Below, piece by piece: positions 42,884 to 57,244 of a DNA stretch of 64,000 bases. The notes under the pieces are model-generated. The model was not told where the DNA came from. It saw only the letters and a list, made by a program, of their open reading frames with translations, and searched no databases. The DNA is from Microbacterium sp. BLY (lineage in GTDB: Bacteria > Actinomycetota > Actinomycetes > Actinomycetales > Microbacteriaceae). Each line of letters opens with the position of its first letter. Positions within the stretch are counted from its first letter, which is position 1. The stretch covers positions 206,607 through 270,606 of the forward strand of contig NZ_JAGKSR010000002.1 of NCBI RefSeq assembly GCF_017939615.1, in the 5' to 3' direction. Position numbers and translations under genes: made by a program.

Positions 42884-45450
42884 TGCGCGTCCCGCTTTCG
42901 TGGTTGCGTGAGTACGTCGATCTGGCAGCGGATGCCATGCCCGAGGACGTCCTCGCGGCCCTAGTGACCGTCGGATTCGAAGAGGAGGACGTGCACCGGT
43001 TCGACATCACGGGTCCCGTGGTGGTCGGCCAGGTCGTCTCGCTCGAGCCGGAGCCCCAGTCGAACGGCAAGACCATCAACTGGTGCCAGGTGGACGTCGG
43101 GCCCGAACACGGCGGCGTCCGCGGCATCGTGTGCGGCGCGCACAACTTCGGCGTCGGCGACAAGGTCGTCGTGACCCTGCCCGGCGCCGTCCTCCCCGGC
43201 CCGTTCCCGATCGCCGCCCGCAAGACCTACGGCCACGTGTCCGACGGCATGATCGCCTCGGCGCGCGAGCTGGGGCTCGGCGACGAGCACAACGGCATCG
43301 TCGTGCTGTCCGACCTCGGCATCGATGCGCCGGTGGGCACCGACGCGATCGCCCTCCTCGGCCTCGACGACGTCGCGGTGGAGATCAACGTGACGCCGGA
43401 CCGGGGCTACGCCTTCTCGGTGCGCGGGGTCGCCCGTGAGTACTCCCACGCCACGGGGGCGGCGTTCCGCGACCCGGCCGAGCGTGACTTCGCCGAGCTG
43501 CAGCCCGGCTCCGGACACACCGCCGTGGTGGACGACCAGGCGCCGGTGCGCGGCCAGGTCGGCGCGAGCGAGTTCGTCACCCGGGTCGTGCGGGACGTCG
43601 ACCCGTCGCGACCCACCCCGCCGTGGATGATCGCGCGACTGAGTCTCGCCGGCATGCGTTCCCTGGGTGTCCTCATCGACATCACGAACTACGTCATGCT
43701 CGAGCTCGGACAGCCGCTGCACGGCTACGACCTCGACAAGCTCACGGGCGGCATCACCGTCCGCCGCGCGACGCCGGGGGAGAAGATGACCACGCTCGAC
43801 GGCGTCGAGCGGAAGCTGCACGTCGAAGACCTCCTCATCACCGACGACTCCGGTCCGATCGGCCTCGCGGGGGTCATGGGCGGCGGCACCACCGAGATGA
43901 GCGACACCACGCGGAACGTGCTCATCGAGGCGGCGACCTTCGACGCCACGACCATCGCCCGCACGGCCCGCCGGCACAAGCTCCCGAGCGAGGCGTCCAA
44001 GCGCTTCGAGCGGGGCGTCGACCCGCTGATCCCCTTCGTCGCGGCCCGGCGCGCAGCCGACCTCATGGTCGAGCTCGCCGGCGGCACGCTCACGGAGGAG
44101 GGCGGCGCGCTCTTCGCCGAGGTGTTCGTCGCCGAGATCGAGCTCCCGCGCGGCTTCGTCCAGGGGCTGATCGGCGTCGACTACACCGACGACGAGATCG
44201 TGGGCGCGTTGACGACGATCGGGGCGGAGGTCAGCCCTTCGACAAGCTCAGGGACCCAGGCCGAAGGCGAAGGGACCCAGGCCGAAGGCGAAGGGACCCA
44301 GGCAGAGGCCGGGTGGATCGTCATCCCGCCCACGTGGCGTCCCGACCTCACCGACAAGTGGACGCTCGCCGAGGAGGTCGCCCGCATCCATGGGCTCGAC
44401 CGCATCCCCTCGGTGCTGCCGACGCCGCCGTCCGGTCGCGGCCTCACGGCCCACCAGCAGGGACGTCGCCGCGTGGCGAACGCCCTCGCGGCCGCCGGCT
44501 TCGTCGAGACCCCGGCATTCCCGTTCACGACCGAGGCGCAGAACGATCTGCACGGCTCCGCGTCCGGTGAGCACCTGCCCAGCATCCGCCTCGCGAACCC
44601 GCTCGACGGGCAGGTGCCGTTCCTGCGGCGCTCGCTCATCCCCGGTCTGCTGCAGACCGCGCATCGCAACATCTCGCGCGGGCTCACCGACTTGGCCCTG
44701 TTCGAGACCGGCGCCGTGTTCGTCCCGGGGCCGGGCGTGGAGTACGGCACCGCCGAGGTTCCGCCCCTCGGCGTCCGGCCGTCGGACGAGGTGCTCGCGG
44801 AGCTCGACGCGTCGATCCCGCCGCAGGAGCGCCATGTCGCGGTGCTGCTGACCGGGAACGTGTCCCCGCGTCAGCCGGGACGTGCTGCCGAGCCCGCCGG
44901 GCTTGTCGAGGCGCTCGATGCGGTGCGCGTGATCGGGGCCGCCGCGGGCATCGAGATCGATGTCGTGCAGACGCAGCGCGCCGCGTTGCACCCCGGACGC
45001 ACCGGAGCGCTCGTCGTCGGCGGCGAGGAGGTCGGCTACGTCGGCGAGCTGCATCCCGCCGTCGCCGAGGAGGCCGATCTGCCGGCTCGTGCCACCGTGC
45101 TGGAGCTGGACCTCGACCGGCTGCTCACGCTCGCCGGGGGACGCATCGTGGCGGCATCGCTCTCCACGTTCCCGGCCGCGACGCAGGACGTCTCGCTCAC
45201 CCTCCCGGCCGAGGTGCCGGCAGGCGACGTCCGCGCGGCTCTCGTCGAGGGCGCCGGCGCGCTGCTGGAGTCCGTCCGGCTCGTGGACGACTACCGCGGC
45301 GAGGGGGTGCCCGAGGGATCGAAGTCGCTGACGTTCGCCCTGCGCTTCCGCGCCGACGACCGCACGCTCACCGCCGCGGAGGCCTCCGAGGCGAAGATGG
45401 CGGGCGTCGCGGTGGCCGCCGAACGCTTCGGCGCCGCGCTCCGCGACTGA
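42883..45450 (+). CDS. pheT: Phenylalanyl-tRNA synthetase beta subunit
   Basis: 855 residues: tRNA-binding EMAP-like domain (about 40-150), B3/B4 editing region, B5, catalytic-like core and C-terminal FDX anticodon-binding domain (FPAATQDVSLTLP). Residues of about 452-475 are an insertion (PSTSSGTQ, then two EGEGTQAE-like units) encoded by a repeat element at 44235-44313, lying between structural domains. Start: ATG at 42883, immediately after an in-frame GTG at 42880 that overlaps the pheS stop. Confidence 0.96.
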   Translation: MRVPLSWLREYVDLAADAMPEDVLAALVTVGFEEEDVHRFDITGPVVVGQVVSLEPEPQSNGKTINWCQVDVGPEHGGVRGIVCGAHNFGVGDKVVVTLPGAVLPGPFPIAARKTYGHVSDGMIASARELGLGDEHNGIVVLSDLGIDAPVGTDAIALLGLDDVAVEINVTPDRGYAFSVRGVAREYSHATGAAFRDPAERDFAELQPGSGHTAVVDDQAPVRGQVGASEFVTRVVRDVDPSRPTPPWMIARLSLAGMRSLGVLIDITNYVMLELGQPLHGYDLDKLTGGITVRRATPGEKMTTLDGVERKLHVEDLLITDDSGPIGLAGVMGGGTTEMSDTTRNVLIEAATFDATTIARTARRHKLPSEASKRFERGVDPLIPFVAARRAADLMVELAGGTLTEEGGALFAEVFVAEIELPRGFVQGLIGVDYTDDEIVGALTTIGAEVSPSTSSGTQAEGEGTQAEGEGTQAEAGWIVIPPTWRPDLTDKWTLAEEVARIHGLDRIPSVLPTPPSGRGLTAHQQGRRRVANALAAAGFVETPAFPFTTEAQNDLHGSASGEHLPSIRLANPLDGQVPFLRRSLIPGLLQTAHRNISRGLTDLALFETGAVFVPGPGVEYGTAEVPPLGVRPSDEVLAELDASIPPQERHVAVLLTGNVSPRQPGRAAEPAGLVEALDAVRVIGAAAGIEIDVVQTQRAALHPGRTGALVVGGEEVGYVGELHPAVAEEADLPARATVLELDLDRLLTLAGGRIVAASLSTFPAATQDVSLTLPAEVPAGDVRAALVEGAGALLESVRLVDDYRGEGVPEGSKSLTFALRFRADDRTLTAAEASEAKMAGVAVAAERFGAALRD
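44235..44313. repeat. REP-like element with 21-bp tandem units inside pheT
   Basis: CCCTTCGACAAGCTCAGGG (44235-44253) leads into a 21-bp unit starting GGGACCCAGG, present at 44251, 44272 and, degenerate, at 44293. The 25-nt core recurs with two differences in argC at 50616-50640, read in the same frame. Confidence 0.85.
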
Positions 45451-45453
45451 TCC

Positions 45454-45471
45454 TGATGCCGCGCGGCATCA
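45454..45471. terminator. Palindrome after pheT
   Basis: Perfect 18-bp palindrome TGATGCCGCGCGGCATCA 4 bp after the pheT stop; GCGCGGCATCA is repeated at 45479-45490. It could be a terminator or a protein-binding site. Confidence 0.5.
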
Positions 45472-45510
45472 TGCGTTCGCGCGGCATCAGGCGACAGCAG
45501 TGCCGGTGGC

Positions 45511-45581
45511 CTGTACTCGCGTGATGACCTGTGTTCGCGTGGGGGGCTTCGTTCGCGTGACGCCTGTACTCGCGTGACGGC
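45511..45581. repeat. Tandem repeat, 4 units of about 18 bp
   Basis: Degenerate units beginning at 45511, 45529, 45547 and 45564, with consensus CTGTRYTCGCGTGA plus 3-4 bases. It lies between pheT and the epimerase gene and does not encode a protein. A GCTCCGCT/AGCGGAGC hairpin follows at about 45592-45611. Confidence 0.75.
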
Positions 45582-45648
45582 CTGACCTGCCGCTCCGCTC
45601 TGAGCGGAGCCGCTTCCCTCGCGCCCGCGATCCTGCTGACATGGGCAC

Positions 45649-46620
45649 ATGACGGATGTGCTGATCCTCGGGGGAACCGGATGGCTGTCGGGGCGCATCG
45701 CCGCGCATGCGCTCAGGGCGGGGGCGACCGTGACCTGCCTGGCCCGCGGGGGACGCCCGGCGCCGCCGGGAGCGACCCTCGTGCTGGCGGACCGAGAGGA
45801 GGAGGCTGCCTACGACGTCGTGTCCCGGACGGACTGGGACCACGTGGTCGACGTCTCCTCCCGCGCCGATCACGTGTCCGCGGCCGTCCGTGCGCTCGGC
45901 GATCGCGCCGCCCGGTGGACGTACATCTCATCGATGTCGGTGTACCGCGACGACGAGACGGTCGGGACCGACGAGTCGGCCCCGCGGCATCCGGCGGCGC
46001 GGGCCGGTGAGGGCGACGACTACGCGCGTGAGAAGGTCGCGGCGGAGGACGCCGTGCAGGATGGTCTCGGCGACCGCGCGCTCATCGTCCGTCCCGGCCT
46101 CATCGTCGGCGACGGCGACCCCAGCGATCGCTTCGGATACTGGGCGGCGGCGTTCCTCCGGGCCCTGGACGAGCCGGTGCTGCTCCCGCCCCTGGACGGG
46201 CGCACGGCACAGGTCATCGACGTCGAGGACGTCGCCGCCTTCGTCGTGTCCGCCCGCGTCACCGGCGCCGTGAACGCGATCGGCGACGTGCACGCGCTGG
46301 AGGACGTGCTCCGGACCGTCCGCGCGGCAACGGGGCATACCGGCCCGGTGGTCGTGGGCACGGAGGAGCGTCTCGTCGCGGAGGGCGTCGCGTATTGGGC
46401 GGGACCGCGGTCGCTGCCGCTGTGGCTGCCGCCGGAGATGCGTGGATTCATGACGCGCTCCAATGTGCGGTACCGGAGCAGCGGCGGCACGCTCCGCCCT
46501 CTCGATGACACGGTGGAGCGCGTCGTGGCGGACGAGCGCGAGCGGGGCGTGGACCGGGAGCGCCGCGCCGGACTCACGCGGACGGAGGAGCGGGCGCTGC
46601 TCGACGCCCTCGCTCGCTAG
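45649..46620 (+). CDS. NAD-dependent epimerase/dehydratase (extended SDR)
   Basis: 323 residues: Rossmann motif [11 protein letters not shown] near the N-terminus, catalytic-type Ser in YISSMSVY and YAREK (Tyr-x3-Lys). The substrate is unknown; related proteins act on nucleotide sugars or serve as oxidoreductases. The ATG at 45649 starts the Rossmann strand. It ends 13 bp before the thiamine riboswitch region. Confidence 0.85.
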   Translation: MTDVLILGGTGWLSGRIAAHALRAGATVTCLARGGRPAPPGATLVLADREEEAAYDVVSRTDWDHVVDVSSRADHVSAAVRALGDRAARWTYISSMSVYRDDETVGTDESAPRHPAARAGEGDDYAREKVAAEDAVQDGLGDRALIVRPGLIVGDGDPSDRFGYWAAAFLRALDEPVLLPPLDGRTAQVIDVEDVAAFVVSARVTGAVNAIGDVHALEDVLRTVRAATGHTGPVVVGTEERLVAEGVAYWAGPRSLPLWLPPEMRGFMTRSNVRYRSSGGTLRPLDDTVERVVADERERGVDRERRAGLTRTEERALLDALAR

Positions 46621-46629
46621 ACTGCGAGG

Positions 46630-46704
46630 CAGTGACACGGGGTGCCGCATCCGCGGCTGAGATCACACCCGTCGAACCTGATCTAGTTCGTACTAGCGAA
46701 GGGA
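46630..46704 (+). ncRNA. TPP riboswitch (THI element)
   Basis: The conserved thi-box blocks are present in order: GGGGTGCC, GGCTGAGAT, ACACCCG, GAACCTGATC, then TACTAGCGAAGGGA. A TAGACT box at 46618-46623 places the transcript start right at the element. The terminal GAAGGGA is also the only Shine-Dalgarno sequence for thiM, so TPP binding probably blocks ribosome access. Confidence 0.93.
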
Positions 46705-46712
46705 TGTCGCCG

Positions 46713-47561
46713 ATGAGCGATCCTGTGCGTCCGCAATCCGTCCTCGACCTCGCCGCCACGGCGGGAAGGCTGCGGGAGGAGGTCCGGGCCTCTCCGCCGT
46801 TGACGCACTGCATCACGAACGCCGTCGTGACGGGCTTCACCGCGAACGTCCTCCTCGCGCTCGGCGCCGCCCCGGCCATGGTCGACATCGTCGGTGAGGC
46901 CGAGGCCTTCGCGGGTGCCGCCTCCGGGGTGCTGATCAACCTCGGGACGCCGACCCCGGAGCAGCGGGAGGCCGGCCGGGAGGCTGTGGCCGGAGCGCTC
47001 GCCGCCGGCACGCCGTGGGTGCTCGACCCCGTCGCGATCGGCACCCTCCCGGTGCGGACGGCGCTCGCGCACGAGCTGGCCGCGCTGCGCCCCACCGCCA
47101 TCCGCGGCAACGCGTCCGAGATCCTCGCGCTGGCCGGACGCACCGCCGGCGGCCGCGGGGTCGACGCGACGGACGGGACGGAGGCGGCCGCGGATGCGGC
47201 CCGCGAGCTCGCGGGCCGTCACGGGGCCGTGGTCGCGGTCTCCGGTCCGGTCGACCTCCTCACCGACGGCTCGCGGGTGATCCGCATCGCCAACGGGCAT
47301 GAGCTGCTCACGCGGGTCACGGGCGGAGGCTGCGCGCTCGGTGCGGTCATGGCGGCGTTCCTCGGGGCGGCGCGCGGCACGGCGACGGACGCCCTCACCG
47401 CGGTGGCCGCGGCGGCGCTCGTCTACACGGTCGCGGCGGAACAGGCAGCGGAGGTCTCCCGCGGGCCCGGGAGTTTCGCCGTCGCCCTGCTGGACGCGAT
47501 GTCCGCCGTGACCCCGGCGGACATCGCCGCCCGCGCCCGCGTCGAGGAGGGAACGCGATGA
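46713..47561 (+). CDS. thiM: Hydroxyethylthiazole kinase
   Basis: 282 residues: [39 protein letters not shown], and the catalytic [10 protein letters not shown] motif. It phosphorylates the thiazole alcohol for thiamine salvage. The ATG at 46713 is preferred (spacing of about 9 from GAAGGGA); an ATG at 46704 overlaps the riboswitch end. Overlaps the next gene by 4 bp. Confidence 0.93.
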   Translation: MSDPVRPQSVLDLAATAGRLREEVRASPPLTHCITNAVVTGFTANVLLALGAAPAMVDIVGEAEAFAGAASGVLINLGTPTPEQREAGREAVAGALAAGTPWVLDPVAIGTLPVRTALAHELAALRPTAIRGNASEILALAGRTAGGRGVDATDGTEAAADAARELAGRHGAVVAVSGPVDLLTDGSRVIRIANGHELLTRVTGGGCALGAVMAAFLGAARGTATDALTAVAAAALVYTVAAEQAAEVSRGPGSFAVALLDAMSAVTPADIAARARVEEGTR

Positions 47562-49705
47562 GCGCCGATCTGTCTCTGTACCTCGTCACCGATCGCACGC
47601 TGTGCGGCGCCCGCGGGGTGGTCGAGACAGTCCGCGAGGCCGTGGCGGGCGGGGTCCGCATCGTGCAGCTGCGCGACAAGCAGGCGACGGATGAGGAGAC
47701 CGTCGAGCAGCTCCTCGCCCTGTCCGAAGCCATCGGCGGCCGTGCCCTTCTCGTCGTCAACGATCGCCTCGAGGCCGCGGTCGAAGCCCGCCGTCGTGGT
47801 GCGCGGGTGGACGGCGTGCATCTCGGGCAGGCCGATGCGTCGGTCCTCCGCGCTCGCGACCTCCTCGGACCGGAGGCGCTGATCGGCCTGACGGCGAACA
47901 CTCCGGCCCACCTCGATGCGGTGGCCGCCTTGCCGCCGGGGACCGTCGACTACCTCGGCGTCGGCGTCATCCGTCCCACGAGCACGAAGCCCGACCATCC
48001 GGCGCCGCTCGGTGTCGACGGCTTCGCGGCATTCGTCGCGGACAGCCCGCTCCCGTGCGTCGCGATCGGCGGCGTCGGCGTGGACGATGTCGAGACCTTG
48101 CGAGATGCCGGAGCCGCGGGGGTGGCTGTGGTGTCCGCGCTGTGCGCGGCGGACGACCCCCGGACCGCGGCTGCCGCCTTCCGCCGCCGGTGGCTCGCCC
48201 GAAGGGTGCCCCACGTCCTCAGCATCGCGGGCAGTGATCCCTCCGGGGGTGCGGGCATCCAGGCCGATCTCAAGGCCATCGCCGCGAACGGGGGCTACGG
48301 GATGGCGGCGCTCACGTCGCTCACCGCGCAGAACACGCAGGGCGTCCGGGCCGTGCACGTGCCTCCCGTGGAGTTCCTGCGGGCACAGCTCGATGCGATC
48401 GCCGACGACATCCGGATCGACGCCGTGAAGATCGGGATGCTGGCGGACGTCGAGGTGATCCGCACGGTGGCCGAGTGGCTGGTCGCGAACGAGCCCCCGA
48501 TCGTGGTCCTCGACCCGGTCATGATCGCCACCTCCGGGGATCGGCTCCTCCATGCCGACGCGGAGCGCGAGCTGCGGGAACTGCTGCCCTTGGCGACCGT
48601 CGTCACCCCGAACCTCGCCGAACTCGCCGTCCTCGCCGGACGTGCGGTGCGCGACTGGACCGATGCGCTCGACGCGGCGCAGGAGCTGTCGACGGCGACC
48701 GGCGCCGCCGTGCTCGTGAAGGGCGGGCATCTGCCGGGGGAGGAGTCGCCGGACGCCCTCGTCGACGCGGTCGCGGAGTCGCGGACGGTGTTTCCCGGGG
48801 CTCGCATCCGGACGGCGCACACGCACGGCACGGGCTGCTCGCTGTCCTCCGCGCTCGCGACCCGCCTGGGCCGAGGAGAGGAGCCGGAGGACGCCGTGGC
48901 TTCCGCGCGCGCCTGGCTGCGGGAGTCCCTGCGCGCGGCGGACGCGCTGCCCGTGGGCGGCGGACACGGTCCGGTCCATCACTTCGCGGGACTGTGGGAC
49001 CGGGGCGGCGTCGAGACCCGTCCCACGGCCGAGGAGGTGGCGGATGCCTGGTGGGACGACATCGCCGGGCTCCGTGCCGACATCGACGCGCTGCCCTTCA
49101 TCCGCGACCTCGCCGGGGGCACCCTCGACCGCGCGGCCTTCGTGTTCTACCTCGCGCAGGACGCCCTGTACCTCCGCGAGTACTCCCGGGTGCTCGCGGA
49201 GGCCTCGCGCCTCGCTCCCACCCCGGCGGAGCAGGCGTTCTGGGCTGATGCCGCACAGGGGGCGATCCGCGGAGAGCTGGAGCTGCACGCGTCCTGGCTG
49301 ACACCGGAGACGGGGGTGAGCGGCGCGACGTTCGCCACCGAGCCCGCCCCGGCGACGGTCGCCTACCTCGACCATCTGCGGGCGGTGGCGTTCGGCGGGG
49401 ACTACGCCGCGCTGATCGCGGCTGTGCTGCCGTGCTTCTGGCTCTACACGGATCTGGGGGCGCGGCTCCACGCCGGGGGATTCGGCGCGGAGCCGCTCGA
49501 CCCGCAGCACCCGTACGCCTCATGGCTGGCGACATACGCGGATCCCGCTTTCGCGGAGGCGACACGGCAGGCGGTCGCGCACGTCACCTCGGCCGCGGCG
49601 CTCGCCGACGAGGGCACCCGGGAGCGGATGCGCCGTGCCTTCGTCACGTCGAGTGCGCACGAGCGCGCGTTCTTCGCCGCACCGCAGGAAGGCGCTCTCG
49701 TGTGA
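47558..49705 (+). CDS. thiE-thiD-tenA: Trifunctional ThiE-ThiD-TenA fusion
   Basis: 715 residues in three parts. ThiE (about 1-212; VQLRDK, VNDR, HLGQADA) joins pyrimidine and thiazole moieties. ThiD (about 217-475; [31 protein letters not shown]) phosphorylates HMP and HMP-P. TenA (about 488-715) has the active-site Cys in LPCFWLY with Tyr four residues on, and Glu in SSAHERAFF, so it should hydrolyse aminopyrimidine breakdown products or thiamine. With ThiM this gives a complete salvage route under one TPP riboswitch. Confidence 0.92.
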   Translation: MSADLSLYLVTDRTLCGARGVVETVREAVAGGVRIVQLRDKQATDEETVEQLLALSEAIGGRALLVVNDRLEAAVEARRRGARVDGVHLGQADASVLRARDLLGPEALIGLTANTPAHLDAVAALPPGTVDYLGVGVIRPTSTKPDHPAPLGVDGFAAFVADSPLPCVAIGGVGVDDVETLRDAGAAGVAVVSALCAADDPRTAAAAFRRRWLARRVPHVLSIAGSDPSGGAGIQADLKAIAANGGYGMAALTSLTAQNTQGVRAVHVPPVEFLRAQLDAIADDIRIDAVKIGMLADVEVIRTVAEWLVANEPPIVVLDPVMIATSGDRLLHADAERELRELLPLATVVTPNLAELAVLAGRAVRDWTDALDAAQELSTATGAAVLVKGGHLPGEESPDALVDAVAESRTVFPGARIRTAHTHGTGCSLSSALATRLGRGEEPEDAVASARAWLRESLRAADALPVGGGHGPVHHFAGLWDRGGVETRPTAEEVADAWWDDIAGLRADIDALPFIRDLAGGTLDRAAFVFYLAQDALYLREYSRVLAEASRLAPTPAEQAFWADAAQGAIRGELELHASWLTPETGVSGATFATEPAPATVAYLDHLRAVAFGGDYAALIAAVLPCFWLYTDLGARLHAGGFGAEPLDPQHPYASWLATYADPAFAEATRQAVAHVTSAAALADEGTRERMRRAFVTSSAHERAFFAAPQEGALV

Positions 49706-49944
49706 CGGCCCCGATTTGCGGTGCCGGTGACGCCCGCGCTATCGTCACCGCATGCCTTCGGTCGCCACCGCTCCTTCGACGCTCGTCCCGAGCGTCATCG
49801 CCGTGCGCCGACGTCGCGGCCGCCGATTCTAGGCGACCCCGCCCTTCTGCCTGCGTGCCCGCGGCGGTCGAGTGCCGGTGTCGCCGCCTCCGGCCCCGCC
49901 CCCGGTCCCGCGATCGTCGAGGACCCGACCGTTAAGGTAGAAGC
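49706..49944. promoter_or_regulatory. argC upstream region
   Basis: 239 bp without a convincing gene. A TAAGGT box (49933-49938) ends 6 nt before the argC ATG, pointing to a leaderless transcript. I could not identify a clear ARG box. Confidence 0.4.
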
Positions 49945-51006
49945 ATGACGTATTCCGTCGCCGTCTCCGGCGCCTCCGGCTACGCAGGCGGCGAGATCCT
50001 CCGCCTCCTGGCCGCCCACCCCGACGTCGAGATCCGCACCGTCACGGCGCACTCGAACGCCGGACAGCCCCTCGTCGCCCACCAGCCGCACCTCCGCTCG
50101 CTTGCGCACCTCACTCTGCAGGACACCACTCCCGAGATCCTGGCCGGACACGACATCGTGTTCCTCGCCCTCCCGCACGGTCAGTCCGGGCAGTACACCG
50201 ACGCGCTCGGCGACACTCCGCTCGTGATCGACGCGGGAGCCGACCACCGGCTCACCTCGTCCGCCGCCTGGGACGCCTTCTACGGCGGGACGTTCCACGA
50301 GCCGTGGACGTACGGTGTGCCCGAGCTCCCGGTCGCCGGTGGCAAGCAGCGCGACGTCTTGCGCGGGGCGACCCGCATCGCCGCCCCCGGTTGCAACGCC
50401 TCGACCGTGAGCCTGAGCCTCGCCCCCGGCGTCGCCGCCGGCGTCATCGATCCGGGCGACATCGTCTCCGTGCTGGCGGTCGGCCCCTCCGGGGCGGGCA
50501 AGAGCCTGAAGACCAACCTCCTCGCCAGCGAGATCCTCGGCTCCGCCAACCCGTACGCGGTCGGCGGCACGCACCGGCACATCCCGGAGATCCGGCAGGC
50601 GCTCGCGGCCGTTCGCCCTTCGACAGGCTCAGGGGCCCAGGACATCCGGATCTCGTTCACGCCGGTGCTGGTGCCGATGTCGCGCGGCATCCTGGCGACC
50701 TCCACGGCGCCGATCGTCGAGGGAGTGACGGACGCCGAGATCCGCCAGGCGTGGGAGAGGGCCTACGGCGACGAGACCTTCGTGCAGCTGCTGCCGGAGG
50801 GGACCTTCCCGCGCACCGCCGACGTGCTCGGGGCCAACACGGCCCTCATCGGTCTCGCGATCGATCGCGCCGCGAACCGCGTGACCGTGGTCACCGCGGT
50901 CGACAACCTCGTCAAGGGCACCGCCGGAGCTGCCGTCCAGTCCATGAACATCGCGTTGGGTCTTCCCGAGGCCCGCGCCCTCTCAGTGAACGGAGTCGCC
51001 CCGTGA
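49945..51006 (+). CDS. argC: N-acetyl-gamma-glutamyl-phosphate reductase
   Basis: 353 residues: NAD(P)-binding [18 protein letters not shown], catalytic Cys in PGCNAST, and HRHIPEI. It makes N-acetylglutamate semialdehyde. A repeat-encoded insertion [10 protein letters not shown] (50616-50640) lies before the strand [10 protein letters not shown], probably in a surface loop. Overlaps argJ by 4 bp (GTGA). Confidence 0.96.
   Translation: MTYSVAVSGASGYAGGEILRLLAAHPDVEIRTVTAHSNAGQPLVAHQPHLRSLAHLTLQDTTPEILAGHDIVFLALPHGQSGQYTDALGDTPLVIDAGADHRLTSSAAWDAFYGGTFHEPWTYGVPELPVAGGKQRDVLRGATRIAAPGCNASTVSLSLAPGVAAGVIDPGDIVSVLAVGPSGAGKSLKTNLLASEILGSANPYAVGGTHRHIPEIRQALAAVRPSTGSGAQDIRISFTPVLVPMSRGILATSTAPIVEGVTDAEIRQAWERAYGDETFVQLLPEGTFPRTADVLGANTALIGLAIDRAANRVTVVTAVDNLVKGTAGAAVQSMNIALGLPEARALSVNGVAP
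50616..50640. repeat. REP-like element inside argC
   Basis: CCCTTCGACAGGCTCAGGGG followed by CCCAG matches the pheT element (44235-44259) at 23 of 25 positions, same orientation and same reading frame (PSTGSGAQ versus PSTSSGTQ). Confidence 0.85.
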
Positions 51007-52160
51007 GCGTCACCGCCCCCGCAGGATTCGAGGCGGCGGGCGTCGCCGCCGGACTCAAGTCCACCGGCAAGCCCGATGTCGCCGTCGTCGTCAACCGCGG
51101 TCCCCGCAAGGTCGGCGCCGCCGTCTTCACGAGCAACCGTGCCAAGGCGAACCCCATCATCTGGTCGCAGCAGGCCGTCGCGGACCGGGTGGTGGAGGCC
51201 ATCGTCCTCAACTCCGGCGGAGCGAACTGCTTCACGGGCAGCTTCGGGTTCCAGACCACTCATCAGACCGCGGAGAAGGCGGCCGAGCTGCTCGGCATCA
51301 GTGCGGGCGATGTGCTGGTCTGCTCCACCGGGCTCATCGGGACCGGCGACGAGGTCTTCCGCGAGAGGGTCCTCTCCGGTACCGCGCAGGCGATCGCCGC
51401 GCTCAGCGCGGAGGGCGGGGAGAGCGCTGCCCACGCCATCATGACCACGGACACGGTCGCGAAGACCGCGGTCGTGACCCGCGACGGCTGGACGATCGGC
51501 GGGATGGCCAAGGGCGCCGGCATGCTCGCACCCGGCCTGGCGACGATGCTCGTGGTGCTCACCACCGACGCGGTACTCGAGCCGCTGCAGGCCGACGCGG
51601 CCCTGCGCCGGGCGACGGGTCGCACGTTCGACCGCCTCGACTCCGACGGCTGCATGTCGACCAACGACCAGGTCACCCTGCTCGCCAACGGCGCCTCGGA
51701 GGTCGTCCCCGATCTCGACGACTTCGCCGAAGCGCTCACCGCGCTCTGCCAGGAGCTCGCCGTGAAGCTGCAGGGCGACGCGGAGGGGGCCAGCCACGAC
51801 ATCACCATCGAGGTGCAGCACGCCGTCTCCGAGCAGGACGCCGTCGAGGTCGGCCGCTCCGTCGCCCGCAACAACCTGTTCAAGGCCGCCATCTTCGGCA
51901 ACGACCCGAACTGGGGTCGCGTCCTGGCGGCGATCGGCACGACGGCGGCGCAGTTCGATCCGTATGACGTCGACGTGTGGATGAACGGGGTGCGCGTCTG
52001 CAGCGCCGGTGGCCCCGACCGCCCGCGGGAGGAGGTCGATCTGACGCCGCGCGCCACGCATCTGCTCATCGACCTCAAGGTCGGGGAGGCCACCGCCACG
52101 GTGCTCACCAACGACCTCACCCACGACTACGTGCACGAGAACAGCGCCTACGCCTCATGA
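51003..52160 (+). CDS. argJ: Glutamate N-acetyltransferase / amino-acid acetyltransferase
   Basis: 385 residues. The autocleavage and nucleophile Thr lies in [21 protein letters not shown] and [11 protein letters not shown] are conserved. ArgJ recycles the acetyl group from N-acetylornithine to glutamate. The GTG start at 51003 overlaps argC; a longer frame upstream lies within argC. Confidence 0.95.
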   Translation: MSVTAPAGFEAAGVAAGLKSTGKPDVAVVVNRGPRKVGAAVFTSNRAKANPIIWSQQAVADRVVEAIVLNSGGANCFTGSFGFQTTHQTAEKAAELLGISAGDVLVCSTGLIGTGDEVFRERVLSGTAQAIAALSAEGGESAAHAIMTTDTVAKTAVVTRDGWTIGGMAKGAGMLAPGLATMLVVLTTDAVLEPLQADAALRRATGRTFDRLDSDGCMSTNDQVTLLANGASEVVPDLDDFAEALTALCQELAVKLQGDAEGASHDITIEVQHAVSEQDAVEVGRSVARNNLFKAAIFGNDPNWGRVLAAIGTTAAQFDPYDVDVWMNGVRVCSAGGPDRPREEVDLTPRATHLLIDLKVGEATATVLTNDLTHDYVHENSAYAS

Positions 52161-53070
52161 CCGACATCCAGGACACCACGCCGGACATCGCCGCGCAGAA
52201 GGCGACGACGCTCATCGAGTCGCTGCCGTGGCTGAAGAAGTTCCGCGACCAGATCGTCGTCGTCAAGTACGGCGGGAACGCCATGGTCTCGGATGAGCTG
52301 CAGGAGGCCTTCGCCCAGGACATCGCGTACCTCCGCTACGTCGGCGTGCAGCCGGTCGTCGTGCACGGCGGCGGACCGCAGATCTCCGACATGCTGCAGC
52401 GACTGGAGATCCCCAGCGAGTTCAAGGGCGGATACCGGGTCACCAACACCGAGGCCATCGGCGTCGTGCGGATGGTGCTCACGGGACAGGTGAACCCGCA
52501 GCTCGTGTCGAAGATCAACTCGCACGGGCCGATCGCCACCGGACTCAGCGGGGAGGACGCCGGACTCTTCGGCGGCCGCCGCCGCGGCGTCGTGATCGAC
52601 GGCGAGGAGGTGGACCTCGGGCGTGTGGGCGACGTCGTCGAGGTCGACCCGTCGCCGGTGCTCGACCACCTCGCGGCCGGACGGATCCCCGTCGTGTCGA
52701 GCATCGCGCCCGACCTCGACCACCCGGGTCAGTCGCTCAACGTCAACGCCGACGCCGCCGCGGCCGCCCTGGCCGTGGCCCTCGGGGCGCGCAAGCTCGT
52801 CATCCTCACCGACGTGCCCGGTCTGTACGCCGACTGGCCCAACCGGGACTCGCTCGTGTCGCACCTCACCTCGGACACGCTCATCGAGATGCTGCCGCGC
52901 CTGGAGTCGGGCATGATCCCGAAGATGCGCGCCTGTCTCGACGCGGTCGAGGGCGGGGTCGACGCAGCCGCGATCATCGACGGACGGGTGCCGCACTCGG
53001 TGCTCGTCGAACTGTTCACCAGCAAGGGAATCGGGACCGAAGTGGTCCTGGCGGAGAAAGGGGCGACGGC

Positions 53071-53074
<4 letters not shown>
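52157..53074 (+). CDS. argB: Acetylglutamate kinase
   Basis: 305 residues: KYGGNAM near the N-terminus, [26 protein letters not shown] and LTDVPGLY. It phosphorylates N-acetylglutamate and is usually the arginine-inhibited step. Overlaps argJ and argD by 4 bp each. Confidence 0.96.
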
Positions 53075-56629
<3,555 letters not shown>

Positions 56630-56659
56630 CCGTGGGGCGGCCGGCCCGGGCGTGCGACC

Positions 56660-57244
56660 TCAGTGCAGGTCGCTGTCGGCGGCCGACCGCTCCCATCGGA
56701 GGAAGCGCACGGTGAGACCGGCGCGGGTGGGGGCGGCCAGGAAGGGCCCGGCGGAGACGGTCGCGTCGCCGTCGAAGGGGGCGACCCTGACCAGGCGCCA
56801 GGGGCCGTCGTCCGCACGGGCGCGCACGATCATCGCGTCCGCCCAGCGGCTGACCCGGACCGTGATCTCGCTGTCGCGCCAGTCGTCGACGTAGCCGACC
56901 GACCAGTCGGAGCGGCCGGCGGTCACGACCGCGCCCAGGCCGAGGTGCCCGTCGGCGAACTCCACCCCGGCTTTGATCCAGTGCTCGTCGTCCGCGCGGA
57001 CGAAGAGTCCCGCCTGGTCGAACTGCCCCTCCCACGGCGCGCGGAAGGCCACCTCGATGGCCTCGCCGACCGCGAGTGGCGCGAGCAGCGCGTGCTCGGT
57101 GTCGTGGACGAAGCCGTAGGCGGTGTGGCGCCAGGCGTCGCTGCCCTCGACGGCGGTGACGTCGAGGTGCCCGTCGATGCGGGTCGTGGCGGGCGCGTGG
57201 GTCCACGTGCCGTCGGTCCAGGGGATAATGCGTGAATCAGGCAT
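56660..57244 (-). CDS. DUF1349 domain protein
   Basis: 194 residues, a concanavalin-like beta-sandwich of the DUF1349 type (DQAGLFVRADDEHWIKAGVEF, SVGYVDDWRDSEITVRVSRWADAMIVRA). No signal peptide. It is probably a cytosolic sugar-related protein, but the reaction is unknown. AGGAAAT precedes the ATG at 57244. Divergent from satD. Confidence 0.85.
   Translation of the reverse strand: MPDSRIIPWTDGTWTHAPATTRIDGHLDVTAVEGSDAWRHTAYGFVHDTEHALLAPLAVGEAIEVAFRAPWEGQFDQAGLFVRADDEHWIKAGVEFADGHLGLGAVVTAGRSDWSVGYVDDWRDSEITVRVSRWADAMIVRARADDGPWRLVRVAPFDGDATVSAGPFLAAPTRAGLTVRFLRWERSAADSDLH

Noticed and set aside
45511..45581. CRISPR-like repeat
   Set aside because: Units are directly adjacent (17-18 bp period) without unique spacers.
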